Source: Mesorhizobium_K marinum
Lineage (GTDB): Bacteria; Pseudomonadota; Alphaproteobacteria; Rhizobiales; Rhizobiaceae
Strand: one strand, 5' to 3'
Assembly (NCBI RefSeq): GCF_040813715.1
Contig: NZ_JBFOCH010000016.1
DNA: 64,000 bases
Each line of letters begins with the position of its first letter. Within the stretch, counting starts at the first letter, position 1. The notes under the pieces were generated by a model. That model made no database searches, was not told the DNA's origin, and worked only from the letters and a program-made list of their open reading frames with translations. Made by a program: the position numbers and the translations under genes. Positions 17,092-26,794 of the stretch are shown here, in pieces.

Positions 17092-18930
17092 CTACCGTCG
17101 GCCGAACAGCCGCTCGATATCGGCGAGCTTGAGCTCGATATAGGTCGGGCGGCCGTGGTTGCAGGTGCCCGAGCCGGGCGTCGCCTCCATCTGGCGCAGC
17201 AGCGCGTTCATCTCCTCGGCCTTCATCAGCCGGCCCGAGCGCACCGATCCGTGGCAGGCCATCGTGGCGGCGATGCGGTCGAGCCGGTCCTTCAGCGTGT
17301 CGACGGTGTCGTTGTCGGCAATCTCGTCGGCGAGGTCGCGCACGAGATCGCCGACATTGGTCTCTCCGAGCATCGAGGGTGTTTCGCGCACCGCGACCGC
17401 GCCCGGGCCGAAACGCTCGATGCCGAGGCCGAAGCGGGCCAGCGTTTCGGCATGCGTGGCCAGCCGGTCGGCGTCTTCCTCGGGGAGGTCCACGATCTCA
17501 GGCATCAGCAGCATCTGCGCGGGGATCGGCCGCGAATGGAGCGCCTGCTTGAGCGCCTCGTAGACGAGGCGTTCATGCGCCGCGTGCTGGTCGACGATGA
17601 CCAGCGAATCCCGGGTCTGCGCGACGATGTAGTTTTCGTGCACCTGCGCCCGGGCGGCTCCGAGTTCCGCGCCGAGCAACGCATCGTCGGCGGTTCCGAC
17701 GCCGGCGCGGGCGTCCGCGCTGGGCATCGGCGCGCCGCCGAAAGCCGCCTGGGGGGCTTCGCCGAAGCCGAGGTCGAGCGGCCGGTAGGGGGACCTCGCG
17801 GCATTGAAGCCGGCGGCGCCGTCGAAATGCCGGCTGCTGCCGCCCTCCCAGCCGGCGGCCGCGCCCTGGCCGCTGGCGGCCGTGCTCGGACGGAATGCGT
17901 CGGCCAGGCCGGCCGCGCCGGTGGTGGCCGAACGGATGCCGGCAGCGGCCAGCGCCTGCCTGAGCGCGCCGACGATCAGCCCGCGCACAAGGCCGGGGTC
18001 GCGGAAGCGCACATCGGACTTGGCCGGGTGGACGTTGACGTCGACCAGCGCCGGATCGAGCGCCAGGAAGAGAACGGTGACGGCGTGGCGGTCGCGCGGC
18101 AGCACGTCGGCGTAGGCGCCCCTGATCGCCCCGGCGATCAGCTTGTCGCGCACTGGCCGGCCGTTCACATAGGCATATTGCTGCAGGGCGTTGGCGCGGT
18201 TGTAGGAGGGGATAGAGATGTAGCCGGTCAGGCCGACGCCGTCCCGACCGGCGTCGACCGCAATGGCGTTGTCGGGAAAATCGGACCCCATGACCTGGGC
18301 GATCCGGGCCAGCTGCCCGTGGGGGGAAGCTTCGTTCGCCGGCAGGTCGAGCGTCGAACGGTCGGTCCCGGAGAGCGTGAAGCGAACCGCCGGAAACGCG
18401 ATGGCGATGCGCTTGACGACGTCGGTGATCGCCGAACTTTCCGCGCGCTCGCCCTTCATGAACTTCAGGCGGGCCGGGGTCGCGAAGAAGAGGTCGCGTA
18501 CCTCGACCGAGGTCCCGCGATTGGCGGCGGCGGGCCGGATTGCAGAAACGTCGCCGCCTTCGACGGAGATTTCGGCGGCCGCGTCGGCATCGGCGGTTCG
18601 CGAGCGGATGGCCAGCCGGGAGACGGAGCCGATCGACGGCAGGGCCTCGCCGCGAAAGCCGAGCGAGCGGATGTCGTGGATGTCGGTCGACAGCTTGGAG
18701 GTGCAGTGGCGCGAAACGGCGAGCGCCAGCTCTCCTGCAGGGATGCCCGCGCCATCGTCCACCACGCGCAGCAGCGAAAGGCCGCCGCCGCCGGTGGCGA
18801 CCTCGACGCGGGAGGCCCCGGCGTCGAGCGCATTCTCGACCAGTTCCTTGGCGACGCTCGCCGGCCGCTCGATGACCTCGCCGGCGGCGATCTGGTTGAT
18901 CATCGTTTCTGAAAGCTGTCGGATCGGCAT
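17092..18930 (-). CDS. mutL: DNA mismatch repair protein
   Basis: GHKL-ATPase MutL, 612 residues, matching family length. N-terminal ATPase motifs: ELVENALDAGA, DDGAGI, GFRGEAL, then the transducer domain with VNVHPAKSDVRF. A low-complexity Gly/Ala linker (about 340-430) leads to the C-terminal dimerisation domain. That domain carries the endonuclease motif DQHAAHERLVYE (DQHAx2Ex4E), ACHGSVRSGR and CNHGRPT, so this is a nicking MutL as in bacteria without MutH. It starts MPIRQLSETMINQIAAGEV. Confidence 0.96.
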   Translation of the reverse strand: MPIRQLSETMINQIAAGEVIERPASVAKELVENALDAGASRVEVATGGGGLSLLRVVDDGAGIPAGELALAVSRHCTSKLSTDIHDIRSLGFRGEALPSIGSVSRLAIRSRTADADAAAEISVEGGDVSAIRPAAANRGTSVEVRDLFFATPARLKFMKGERAESSAITDVVKRIAIAFPAVRFTLSGTDRSTLDLPANEASPHGQLARIAQVMGSDFPDNAIAVDAGRDGVGLTGYISIPSYNRANALQQYAYVNGRPVRDKLIAGAIRGAYADVLPRDRHAVTVLFLALDPALVDVNVHPAKSDVRFRDPGLVRGLIVGALRQALAAAGIRSATTGAAGLADAFRPSTAASGQGAAAGWEGGSSRHFDGAAGFNAARSPYRPLDLGFGEAPQAAFGGAPMPSADARAGVGTADDALLGAELGAARAQVHENYIVAQTRDSLVIVDQHAAHERLVYEALKQALHSRPIPAQMLLMPEIVDLPEEDADRLATHAETLARFGLGIERFGPGAVAVRETPSMLGETNVGDLVRDLADEIADNDTVDTLKDRLDRIAATMACHGSVRSGRLMKAEEMNALLRQMEATPGSGTCNHGRPTYIELKLADIERLFGRR

Positions 18931-19017
18931 TCGCCGATTATACAGGGATTCGGATGGCCGCGTAGCGACCGCAAGCCGATGATCACATGATCATGCGGCG
19001 GCCCGCATTTCCTTGCG

Positions 19018-20595
19018 TCATCCCGCCGGCCTGGCGCGCAGGCCCACGGTTCCGGCAAGGTAGCGCCTTGCCGCCGCAGCATCGGCCGTCCGGCCGCAGA
19101 GGCCGACATGGCCGTCCGGCCGGATCAGGTAGAACGAGGGGCGCGGGATCGCCAGGCGCGCCAGTTCGGCGTCGTTGTGCGGATCGTGGGGCACCGTCCA
19201 CGTCCGGACGCGGTCGCCGAAGCCGATCGCGTCGGCGGTGGGTGCGCCCTGTCCAAATGCGACAAGATTGAAACAGGTGTCGTCAAGGGCCTGGAAAAGG
19301 TCTTCCACCGGCCCGCCGTCGCGCAACCGCAGGCGAAGCCAGGGAAAGCGGTCGCCGGATTGCGGTGCGGCGGCCGGCAACGCCTCGACGTTCGCGGAGA
19401 GCGGGCTTGCGCGGTAGCGGATGGCCGTCTGCGAAACCGTCCTGAAGGCGAGGTCCTGGATGCGTGGGACGGACATGGCGAAGGCGGCGATTCGGGCGAG
19501 GACGCGCGTTCGCATGAGGCCGGCCAACCACCCGTCGGCCACGGCAAGCTTGAAGGCGCGATCCGTGGTGGCGAGCAGACGCCTTGCGACCGGCAGGCGC
19601 TCGCCGCCATAGCTGTCGAGCAAGGCCGGATCGGCTTCGCCGCCGCAGACCAGCGCCAGCTTCCAGGCCAGGTTGTAGGCGTCCTGCAGGCCGGTGTTCA
19701 TGCCCTGTGCGCCGGCCGGGCTGTGGATGTGCGCGGCGTCGCCGAGCAGGAATGCCCGGCGGTCGCGGAAACGCTCGGCCGCCCGGTGGTGGATGCGGTA
19801 GGACGAGAACCAGCTGCAGCGCGTGATCGAGAGTTCGGCCCCGGCCTCGTCGCGGAGCGAGGGCATGACCGCGTCGAGGTCGATTTCGCCGGCGCCCCGC
19901 AGTTCGGGCGGGACGATGCCGACGATGCGCCAGTGGTCTCGTCCGCGCATCGGGAAGAGCAGGTGAAAGCCTGTCCGCCACAGGTACACGTTGACCTCGT
20001 CCGGAACCATCGTGCCGGTCATCTCGACGTCGGCGACGAAGAAGACATGCTCGTAGGGCGCTCCGGGAAACCCGATGCCCGCGATCTTGCGCACGGCGCT
20101 GTGCGCGCCGTCGCAGCCGGCGACGTAGGCGGCGGTGAGGCTGCGCATGCGGCCGTCGGGCGTCGTCAGCATGGCCGTCACGCCGTCCGCATCCTGCGTG
20201 AAGTCGATCAGTTCCGTGTTCCACCGAACGGAAACGCCGAATTCGGCCAACCGTTCGCCCATGATCATCTCGTTGTCGTCCTGGCCGAGCACCAGCACGA
20301 AGGGATAGGGCGTGGTCATGCGGCCGGCGTCGCCGAGCGGCACATGCGCCATACGCCGTCCCTGCGCCCAGAGCGTCGCTCCCGTGCCGCGCTTGCCGAG
20401 TTCGTGCGCGCGGTCGACGATGCCGAGATGCGCGTAGATTTCCAGCGTGCGGGCCTGCACGCCGAGCGCCCGGGTCTGGCGGGCGGGTCCGTCGTGGCGG
20501 TCGACGATCTCGACCCGCACGCCGCGCCGCGCCAACTGGTTGGCCAGCATGAGGCCGGTCGGTCCGGCCCCGACAATCAGGACGTCGGTGTCCAT
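19018..20595 (-). CDS. FAD-dependent aromatic-type monooxygenase (PheA/TfdB family)
   Basis: A 525-residue class A flavoprotein hydroxylase. The Rossmann FAD motif GAGPTGLMLANQLARRG lies at the extreme N-terminus; the second FAD motif GDAAHIHSPAGAQGMNTG is near residue 280; a C-terminal thioredoxin-like domain ends with RPDGHVGLCGR. These enzymes hydroxylate phenols, anthranilates or polyketides using NAD(P)H. ATG 20595 has a GGGGGAG ribosome site. It is divergent from the mttB-family gene across 164 bases, so it may or may not share its regulation. The substrate cannot be told from sequence. Confidence 0.85.
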   Translation of the reverse strand: MDTDVLIVGAGPTGLMLANQLARRGVRVEIVDRHDGPARQTRALGVQARTLEIYAHLGIVDRAHELGKRGTGATLWAQGRRMAHVPLGDAGRMTTPYPFVLVLGQDDNEMIMGERLAEFGVSVRWNTELIDFTQDADGVTAMLTTPDGRMRSLTAAYVAGCDGAHSAVRKIAGIGFPGAPYEHVFFVADVEMTGTMVPDEVNVYLWRTGFHLLFPMRGRDHWRIVGIVPPELRGAGEIDLDAVMPSLRDEAGAELSITRCSWFSSYRIHHRAAERFRDRRAFLLGDAAHIHSPAGAQGMNTGLQDAYNLAWKLALVCGGEADPALLDSYGGERLPVARRLLATTDRAFKLAVADGWLAGLMRTRVLARIAAFAMSVPRIQDLAFRTVSQTAIRYRASPLSANVEALPAAAPQSGDRFPWLRLRLRDGGPVEDLFQALDDTCFNLVAFGQGAPTADAIGFGDRVRTWTVPHDPHNDAELARLAIPRPSFYLIRPDGHVGLCGRTADAAAARRYLAGTVGLRARPAG

Positions 20596-20759
20596 GCAAC
20601 TCCCCCCGTCAAGACGGAACGCGCCTGTCGCAGGATAGCACGGCCAGCCCCGCAGCACGCCGCCGGCGTCGCTTAACAGGCAGAGTTGGGCGCGAAACGG
20701 AAATCCCGAAGCCGCAGGGCGGGTTACCGTGCGAGCGTTCCCAGCCAGGGAGACGTCGA

Positions 20760-22462
20760 ATGGAAGTGGTTGCGGCCGGACAAGGCGTTGATGCGGGCAA
20801 GCGGCGCGAGCGCGCCGGAGGGCGCGTCGCCCGTCGCGAACTGCGCTCGCACGGAGCGGAAGGGCTTGGCCGCCCCTATATCGTCCGCAACATTCCGACC
20901 TACGATATCCTCTCCGAGGAAAACCTGGTCCGTATCGAACAGGCGGCCGACCGCATCCTGGCCGAAATCGGCATCGAGTTCCGCGACGATCCCGCAACGC
21001 TGGACCACTGGCGGCGGGCCGGCGCCAGCATCGATGGCGCGCTGGTGAAGTTCGAGCCGGGCATGCTGCGCGAGATACTGCGAAGCGCGCCGGCCGCGTT
21101 CACGCAGCATGCGCGCAACCCCGAAAATTCCGTGCTGATCGGCGGCAAAAGCGTCGTCTTTTCGCCGGCTTACGGGTCGCCCTTCGTGATGGACCTCGAC
21201 CGGGGTCGTCGCTACGGGACGATCGAGGATTTCCGCAATTTCGTGAAGCTGGCGCAGTCGTCGCCCTGGCTGCACCATTCCGGCGGCACGATCTGCGAAC
21301 CGGTCGACGTTCCGGTCAACAAGCGCCATCTCGACATGNGCGACGCTACGGGACGATGGAGGACTTCCGCAATTTCGTGAAGCTGGCGCAGTCGTCGCCC
21401 TGGCTGCACCATTCCGGCGGCACGATCTGCGAACCGGTCGACGTTCCGGTCAACAAGCGCCATCTCGACATGGTCTACGCGCATATCCGCTATTCCGACC
21501 GCGGCTTCATGGGCTCGGTGACGGCCGAAAGCCGCGCCGAGGACTCGGTCGACATGGCGCGCATCGTCTTCGGCGAGAGCTTCGTCGACGAGAACTGCGT
21601 GATCCTCGGCAACGTCAACGTCAATTCGCCGCTGGTCTGGGACGCGACCATGACCACGGCGCTGCGCGCCTATGCCCGCGCCAACCAGGCGGCGGTGATC
21701 GTGCCCTTCATCCTCGGCGGCGCGATGGGCCCGGTGACCAACGCCGGCGCGATCGCGCAGTCGCTCGCCGAAACCATGGCCGGCTGCGCCCTGACGCAAC
21801 TGGAGCGACCCGGCGCGCCGGTGGTCTTCGGCAACTTCCTGTCGTCGATGTCCCTGAAATCGGGGTCGCCGACCTTCGGGACGCCAGAACCGGCGATCGG
21901 CTCGATGGTCGTCGGGCAGCTGGCGCGGCGCCTGAACCTGCCGCTGCGCTGCTCGGGCAACTTCACGACGTCGAAGCTGCCCGACGCCCACGCCATGAAC
22001 GAAGGCACGATGTCGATGCTGGCGGCGGTGCATTGCGGGGCGAACTTCATCCTGCATTCGGCCGGCTTCCTCGATGGCCTTTTGTCGATGTCCTACGAGA
22101 AGTTCGTCATGGACGCGGATTTCTGCGGCGCCCTGCACACCTATCTCGACGGCGTGAAGGTGGACGACAACCAGCTTGCGCTGGACGCCTTCCTGGAGGT
22201 AGGGCCGGGCAACCACTTCTTCGGCTGCTCCCACACCATCCAGAACTACGAAACCGCCTTCTGGGGCTCGGAGATCGCGGACAACGAGCCGTTCGAGAAG
22301 TGGGAGGCGGCGGGCTCGGAGGATGCGGCGACCCGCGCCAACAGGCGCTGGAAGCAGGCATTGGCGGAGTACCAGCCGCCGCCGCTCGACGCGGCGATCG
22401 ACGATGCCCTGAAGGACTTCATCGCGCGCAAGAAGGCGTCGATGGCGGACGCGTGGTACTGA
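20760..22462 (+). CDS. MttB (trimethylamine methyltransferase) family protein, non-pyrrolysine (broken by gap)
   Basis: Homologue of the MttB/MtgB superfamily of quaternary-amine corrinoid methyltransferases. It begins with a basic leader and then YIVRNIPTYDILSEENL. Conserved blocks include SSPWLHHSGG, FILGGAMGPVTNAGAIAQ, GFLDGLLSMSYEKFVMDADF and GPGNHFFGCSHT. There is no in-frame amber codon, so it belongs to the non-Pyl subgroup (glycine betaine, proline betaine or carnitine type substrates in characterised members). An N at 21339 with 133-bp duplicated flanks shifts the frame; the joined protein would be about 520 residues. GGGAG lies 7 bases before ATG 20760. No corrinoid-binding protein or corrinoid activase lies nearby. 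The enolase-superfamily gene starts one base after the stop. Confidence 0.88.
21206..21472. other. assembly gap (N 21339) with 133-bp duplicated flanks
   Basis: 21206-21338 recurs at 21340-21472 with a few mismatches. It introduces the false stop in the mttB-family gene. Confidence 0.85.
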
Positions 22463-22463
22463 G

Positions 22464-23648
22464 ATGAAGATCACCGGCGTCAAGGTCACCCATGTCAACG
22501 TGCCGCTCGATGCGCCGTTTTGGTGGACCGCCGGCCTCTATGGCGGCGCGTCGAAATCGATCGTCGAGGTGGAGACGGATGCGGGCGTGGTCGGTCTCGG
22601 CGAGGCGCCGTGGTGGCATTTCGGCGAGGTCATCAAGGCGGAGATCGCGCCGGCGTTGATCGGCGCCGATCCGCTCGACATCGCCGACTGCGAAAGCCGC
22701 TGCGTGCCGCCGTGGCAGATCACGGCGAACACAGGCGAAAACGCGTCCTCGGTCGCCTTCGGGTCGGTGGAACTGGCGCTGTGGGATATCCGCGGCAAGG
22801 TGCAGGGCGAGCCGCTCTACAAGACGCTTGGCGGCGCGGTGCGCAAGGACATCCCGTTCTCGGAATATTTCGCCTTCCGCCCGGAGCAAGGCGGCGCCGG
22901 CGGCGAGATGACGCCGGAAGCGATCGTCGACTACTGCCTGAGGATGCGCGAGGAGCACGGCTCGACGATTTTCGAGGGCAAGCTGATCATGGGCGATCCG
23001 GCGCTGGAGATCAGGACCGTCAGGATGCTGCGCGAGGCGCTGGGCGAGGGGCCGCAGATCAAGCTCGATTCCAACATGCAGTGGTCGCTGACCGCGGCGC
23101 GCTGGATCCTGCGGGAGATCGAGCCCTACAACATCCGCAACTACGAGGATCCGGTCGCCACCTTCGAGGAGATGGCGGCGCTAAGGCAGCATTCGCGCAT
23201 CCCGTTCTCGACGCATGTGCCCGACCTCAGGCGGGCTGTCGCGCTCGGCGCGCCCGATACGTTCGTGTGCAACTTCGCGGCGCTCGGCGGCCTGTCCAAG
23301 ACGCTGAAGTTCATCGCCGCCTGCGAGGCCATGGGCAAGGGCTTCTGGTGCTACTCGAACGATCTCGGCATCATGACCGCCGCCTATCTGCACGTGACGG
23401 CGGCGACGCAATGGATCACCGAGGCGTCGCAGTCGCTGTTCCGCTGGCAGGTGGGCGACGTCATCAGGGACGGGCCGTTCCGGCAGGTCAACAACACCGT
23501 GCGGGTGCCGGAAGGGCCGGGGCTCGGCGTCGAACTCGATCCGGCCGCGATGAAGAAGTGGGCGACCCACTTTACCGAACATGGACCGATGGGGCATTTT
23601 CACGATCCGGGAAGGGCAGGCCGCTACCGCCGCCTGCCCCTGAACTAG
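22464..23648 (+). CDS. enolase-superfamily (MR/MLE) enzyme, glucarate-dehydratase-like
   Basis: A 394-residue protein with the N-terminal capping domain (MKITGVKVTHVNVPLDAPF, SIVEVETDAGVVGLGEAPWW) and a beta/alpha barrel. Likely Mg ligands are Asp in IKLDSNMQW and Glu in NYEDPVATF; the third strand position reads THVPD rather than a typical ExD. It catalyses proton abstraction alpha to a carboxylate; the reaction (dehydration, epimerisation) is not readable. It lies one base after the mttB-family stop and so forms an operon with it, which suggests a step in breakdown of a carboxylated methylamine or sugar acid. Confidence 0.82.
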   Translation: MKITGVKVTHVNVPLDAPFWWTAGLYGGASKSIVEVETDAGVVGLGEAPWWHFGEVIKAEIAPALIGADPLDIADCESRCVPPWQITANTGENASSVAFGSVELALWDIRGKVQGEPLYKTLGGAVRKDIPFSEYFAFRPEQGGAGGEMTPEAIVDYCLRMREEHGSTIFEGKLIMGDPALEIRTVRMLREALGEGPQIKLDSNMQWSLTAARWILREIEPYNIRNYEDPVATFEEMAALRQHSRIPFSTHVPDLRRAVALGAPDTFVCNFAALGGLSKTLKFIAACEAMGKGFWCYSNDLGIMTAAYLHVTAATQWITEASQSLFRWQVGDVIRDGPFRQVNNTVRVPEGPGLGVELDPAAMKKWATHFTEHGPMGHFHDPGRAGRYRRLPLN

Positions 23649-23679
23649 TCTCAGCGGATGCTTCCTGGAGGAGGGCGCC

Positions 23680-24123
23680 ATGCGGGGTGGGATCGGAATC
23701 GGGATCGGAATAGTCATGTCGACCGCGTCGGCGGCCGCCGCCGAAGCGCCGAGCGATGTCGTGAAGCGGTTCTACCTGCAGCCGGGGCTGGAACTCGAAC
23801 AGTCGAGCCGCTCCTACTTCATCGATCCGGCGCGCAAGGTACTCATCCAGAACGACGCGATCAGGCAGGGCGGGGAGGAGGGCTGCCTCGACCCGTCGCT
23901 TCCGTTCAACGACACCAATTTCGACCCGGCCGAAGTCGCCGGCAGCCTGAAGCTCGAGGAACTCGTCAGCGGAACGGAAGCGACGGTCGTCGCGAAGTTC
24001 ATGGCCGAAGGCGAGGAGCAGGCCGTCCAGTGGCGTCTGAGGCAGATCGGCGAGACCTGGCGCATCTCCGACATGATCTCGATGTCCAAGGACTGGGCGC
24101 TGAGCCGTTTCCAGTGCGAATAG
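23680..24123 (+). CDS. small exported protein, unknown function
   Basis: A 147-residue protein with an N-terminal signal-like stretch containing the short repeat GIGIGIG (DNA repeat gggatcggaatc twice at 23690-23713) and an Ala-rich cleavage region. The mature part resembles DUF3828-type or NTF2-like periplasmic proteins in pattern (SYFIDPARKVLI, WRLRQIGETWRISDM), but I do not recognise it firmly. A strong GGAGGAGGG ribosome site is 4 bases before ATG 23680. It lies between the enolase-family gene and the flavin oxidoreductase, 31 and 58 bases away, so it may be co-transcribed. Confidence 0.7.
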   Translation: MRGGIGIGIGIVMSTASAAAAEAPSDVVKRFYLQPGLELEQSSRSYFIDPARKVLIQNDAIRQGGEEGCLDPSLPFNDTNFDPAEVAGSLKLEELVSGTEATVVAKFMAEGEEQAVQWRLRQIGETWRISDMISMSKDWALSRFQCE

Positions 24124-24181
24124 GTCTGCGAGCCCACTGCAATCAAGGTCTCGGGACGGCCGCCGAGCAGGAGCGAACCCG

Positions 24182-26224
24182 ATGACCAGCGATCCGCTCC
24201 TCCAGCCCTTCCGGCTCAAGCACCTGACGCTGAAGAACCGCGTCATGTCGAGCAGCCACGAGCCGGCCTATTCCGAGGACGGCATGCCCAAGGAGCGCTA
24301 CCGCCTCTACCACGCCGAAAAGGCGAAGGGCGGCATGGCGCTGACCATGACGGCCGGCTCGGCGATCGTGTCGCGCGACAGCCCGGCCGCGTTCGGCAAC
24401 CTGCAGGCCTACCGCGACGAGATCGTGCCGTGGATGCGGGCGCTTGCGGCGTCCTGCCACGAGCACGACTGCAAGGTGATGATCCAGCTTACCCACCTCG
24501 GCCGCCGCACCGGCTGGAACAAGGCCGACTGGCTGCCTGTGCTGAGCGCCTCGCCGGTGCGCGAGCCGGCGCACCGGTCGTTTCCGAAGATCGCCGAGGA
24601 CTGGGACATCGAGCGCATCGTCGCCGACTATGCGAGCGCCGCCCAGCGCATGCAGGAGGCCGGGCTCGACGGCATCGAGTTCGAGGCCTACGGCCACCTG
24701 ATGGACGGCTTCTGGTCGCCGGCGACGAACCATCGCGACGACGACTATGGCGGTTCGCTCGACAACCGGCTGCGCTTCACCTGGCAGGTCATCGACGCGG
24801 TGCGCAAGGCTGTCGGGGACGACTTCATCGTCGGCATCCGGATGGTCGCCGACGAGGATTTCGCCACCGGCCTGTCGCGGGACGAGGGCGTCGAGATCGC
24901 GCGCCGGCTGGCGGGATCGGGGAAGTTCGACTTCCTCAACATCATCCGCGGCTCGATCGAAACCGACGCGGCGCTGACGAAGGTCATCCCGATCGCCGGC
25001 ATGCGTTCCGCGCCGCATCTGGATTTTGCCGGCGAGGTGAAGGCGGCGACGAAATTCCCCGTTTTCCACGCCGCGCGTATCTCGGATGTCGCGACGGCGC
25101 GCCACGCCATCGCGTCGGGCAAGCTCGACATGGTCGGCATGACGCGCGCCCATATTGCAGACCCTCATATCGTCCGGAAGGTGATCGAAGGCCGCGAACA
25201 CCAGATCAGGCCCTGCGTCGGCGCAACCTACTGCCTCGACCGCATCTACGAGGGCGGCGAGGCGCTCTGCATCCACAACGCCGCGACCGGGCGCGAGGCG
25301 ACGATCCCGCAGTCGATCGAGCGGTCGTCCAGGCCGGCGAAGTCGGTCGTCGTCGTCGGCGCGGGCCCCGGCGGGCTCGAGGCGGCGCGCGTGGCGGCCG
25401 AGCGCGGCCATGCGGTGACGGTGCTGGAAGCTTCGGGGCAGGCGGGCGGCCAGGTCCGGCTCGCCGCGCAGAACCAGCGCCGACGCGAGCTGATCGGCAT
25501 CGTCGACTGGCGGCTGGCGGAACTGGAAAGGCTGGGGGTCGAGATCCGCTTTGACACCTGGGCGGAAAAGGACGACGTGCTTGCGCTGTCGCCCGACGTG
25601 GTCGTGGTCGCGACGGGCGGCCTTCCGCAGAACCCGCCGCTGGAAGCCGGCGGCGACCTCGTGACATCGAGCTGGGACATCATTGCCGGCGCGGTGAAGC
25701 CTGCCGAAAACGTGCTGCTCTATGACGACAATGGCGGTCACCAGGGCATGACGGCGGCCGAACTGGCCGCCGAGGCCGGGTCGAAGCTGGAACTGCTCTC
25801 GCCGGAACGCTTCTTCGCGCCCGAGATGGGGGGCATGAACCATGCGCCCTACATGCGCGCCTTCCACGAGAAGGGCGTGGCGATCACCATCAACACGCGG
25901 CTGCGCGCGGTGCGGCGAGAGGGCAACCAGCTTGTCGCGACCCTTTCGTCGGATTTCGCGCAGGGCTGGCAGGGCGAAAGGCGGGTCGACCAGGTGGTGG
26001 TCGAGCACGGTACGCTGCCGCTCGACGATCTCTACCTGGCGCTGAAACCGCTGTCGATAAATGGCGGCGCGGTGGACTACGAACGGCTGGTCGAAGGCGG
26101 CGACATCTTCCCGGAGACAAACAGCGACGGCGGGTTTGTCCTCTACCGCATCGGCGACGCGGTCGCGGCGCGCAACATCCACGCGGCGATCTACGACGCC
26201 GTCAGGTTCGGCATCCGCTACTAG
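24182..26224 (+). CDS. NADH:flavin oxidoreductase, trimethylamine-dehydrogenase/N-methylproline-demethylase-like
   Basis: A 680-residue flavoprotein: an Old-Yellow-Enzyme barrel (1-375) fused to an FAD/NAD-binding module with GAGPGGLEAARVAAERG near 400. Length and layout match trimethylamine dehydrogenase, dimethylamine dehydrogenase and rhizobial stachydrine demethylases (StcD type). The 4Fe-4S ligand positions read Cys345, Ala348, Cys351, Cys363, so one of the four cysteines of trimethylamine dehydrogenase (345/348/351/364) is Ala. Oxidative N-demethylation of a methylated amino acid or amine is the most natural role, given the mttB-family and enolase genes upstream. The stop overlaps that of the convergent GNAT gene. 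Confidence 0.85.
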   Translation: MTSDPLLQPFRLKHLTLKNRVMSSSHEPAYSEDGMPKERYRLYHAEKAKGGMALTMTAGSAIVSRDSPAAFGNLQAYRDEIVPWMRALAASCHEHDCKVMIQLTHLGRRTGWNKADWLPVLSASPVREPAHRSFPKIAEDWDIERIVADYASAAQRMQEAGLDGIEFEAYGHLMDGFWSPATNHRDDDYGGSLDNRLRFTWQVIDAVRKAVGDDFIVGIRMVADEDFATGLSRDEGVEIARRLAGSGKFDFLNIIRGSIETDAALTKVIPIAGMRSAPHLDFAGEVKAATKFPVFHAARISDVATARHAIASGKLDMVGMTRAHIADPHIVRKVIEGREHQIRPCVGATYCLDRIYEGGEALCIHNAATGREATIPQSIERSSRPAKSVVVVGAGPGGLEAARVAAERGHAVTVLEASGQAGGQVRLAAQNQRRRELIGIVDWRLAELERLGVEIRFDTWAEKDDVLALSPDVVVVATGGLPQNPPLEAGGDLVTSSWDIIAGAVKPAENVLLYDDNGGHQGMTAAELAAEAGSKLELLSPERFFAPEMGGMNHAPYMRAFHEKGVAITINTRLRAVRREGNQLVATLSSDFAQGWQGERRVDQVVVEHGTLPLDDLYLALKPLSINGGAVDYERLVEGGDIFPETNSDGGFVLYRIGDAVAARNIHAAIYDAVRFGIRY

Positions 26225-26703
26225 GCTTGCGCCAGCGGCCGCGCAAAGTAGCGCACCGACTTCTTGCCGCCATGGATCGAGGCCTGGCCGACCTCGGAGA
26301 AGCCGAGCGCGGCATGGAAGGCATCGGAGCCGGGATTGGGCGGATCGGAATTGACCTCGCAGACGACGACCGAATGGCCGGCGCGGGCGGCGGCGGCAAA
26401 CAGGTCTTCGTAGAGCCGCCGCGCATGGCCGCGCCCGCGCGCCGCCGCCGCCACGGCGACGCGGTCGACATAGGCGAAGCGCGGATAGCGCGCCTTGAAC
26501 CAGAGGAAGTTGGGGCTGTCGTAGTCGCCGTCCTGGTCGAAGGCGATGAGAAATGCCTCGGCGCGGCCGATCCGCCTGGCATGGAAGGCCTCCGTCAGCA
26601 GTCGGGACAGGTCTTCCGGCTCCAGCCAGGACAACTCCTCGGCATGCGCGTTGTTGAGCGCGAGGATGTCGGGTTCGATTTCCGGCGTGACGGATTCAAT
26701 CAT
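26221..26703 (-). CDS. GNAT family N-acetyltransferase
   Basis: A 160-residue single-domain acetyltransferase starting MIESVTPEIEPDILALNN. The acetyl-CoA pyrophosphate loop is seen as VAAAARGRGHARRLYEDL near residue 95, followed by VVVCEVNSDPPNPGSDAFH and the GFSEVG strand. The acceptor is unknown. ATG 26703 is preferred over the longer frame to 26748 because the fold begins at IESVTPE. It converges on the flavin oxidoreductase with overlapping stops in the palindrome CTAG at 26221-26224. Confidence 0.85.
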   Translation of the reverse strand: MIESVTPEIEPDILALNNAHAEELSWLEPEDLSRLLTEAFHARRIGRAEAFLIAFDQDGDYDSPNFLWFKARYPRFAYVDRVAVAAAARGRGHARRLYEDLFAAAARAGHSVVVCEVNSDPPNPGSDAFHAALGFSEVGQASIHGGKKSVRYFARPLAQA

Positions 26704-26794
26704 CGATGTGCGGACTGCCTTGGGACGCGAAAGGCCCGCTTGTCGCACGGATTTCGCCAGCGTGGGCGAACTAATGTGTATGCCAGCAGGCGCG

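Noticed and set aside
19108..20676. Plus-strand open frame (522 codons) opposite the flavin monooxygenase
   Set aside because: Antisense shadow; the minus-strand protein has both FAD motifs and a ribosome site.
23690..23713. Short tandem repeat gggatcggaatc as a phase-variation tract
   Set aside because: Only two units, 12 bases each and in frame, inside a signal-peptide region; too short to be convincing.
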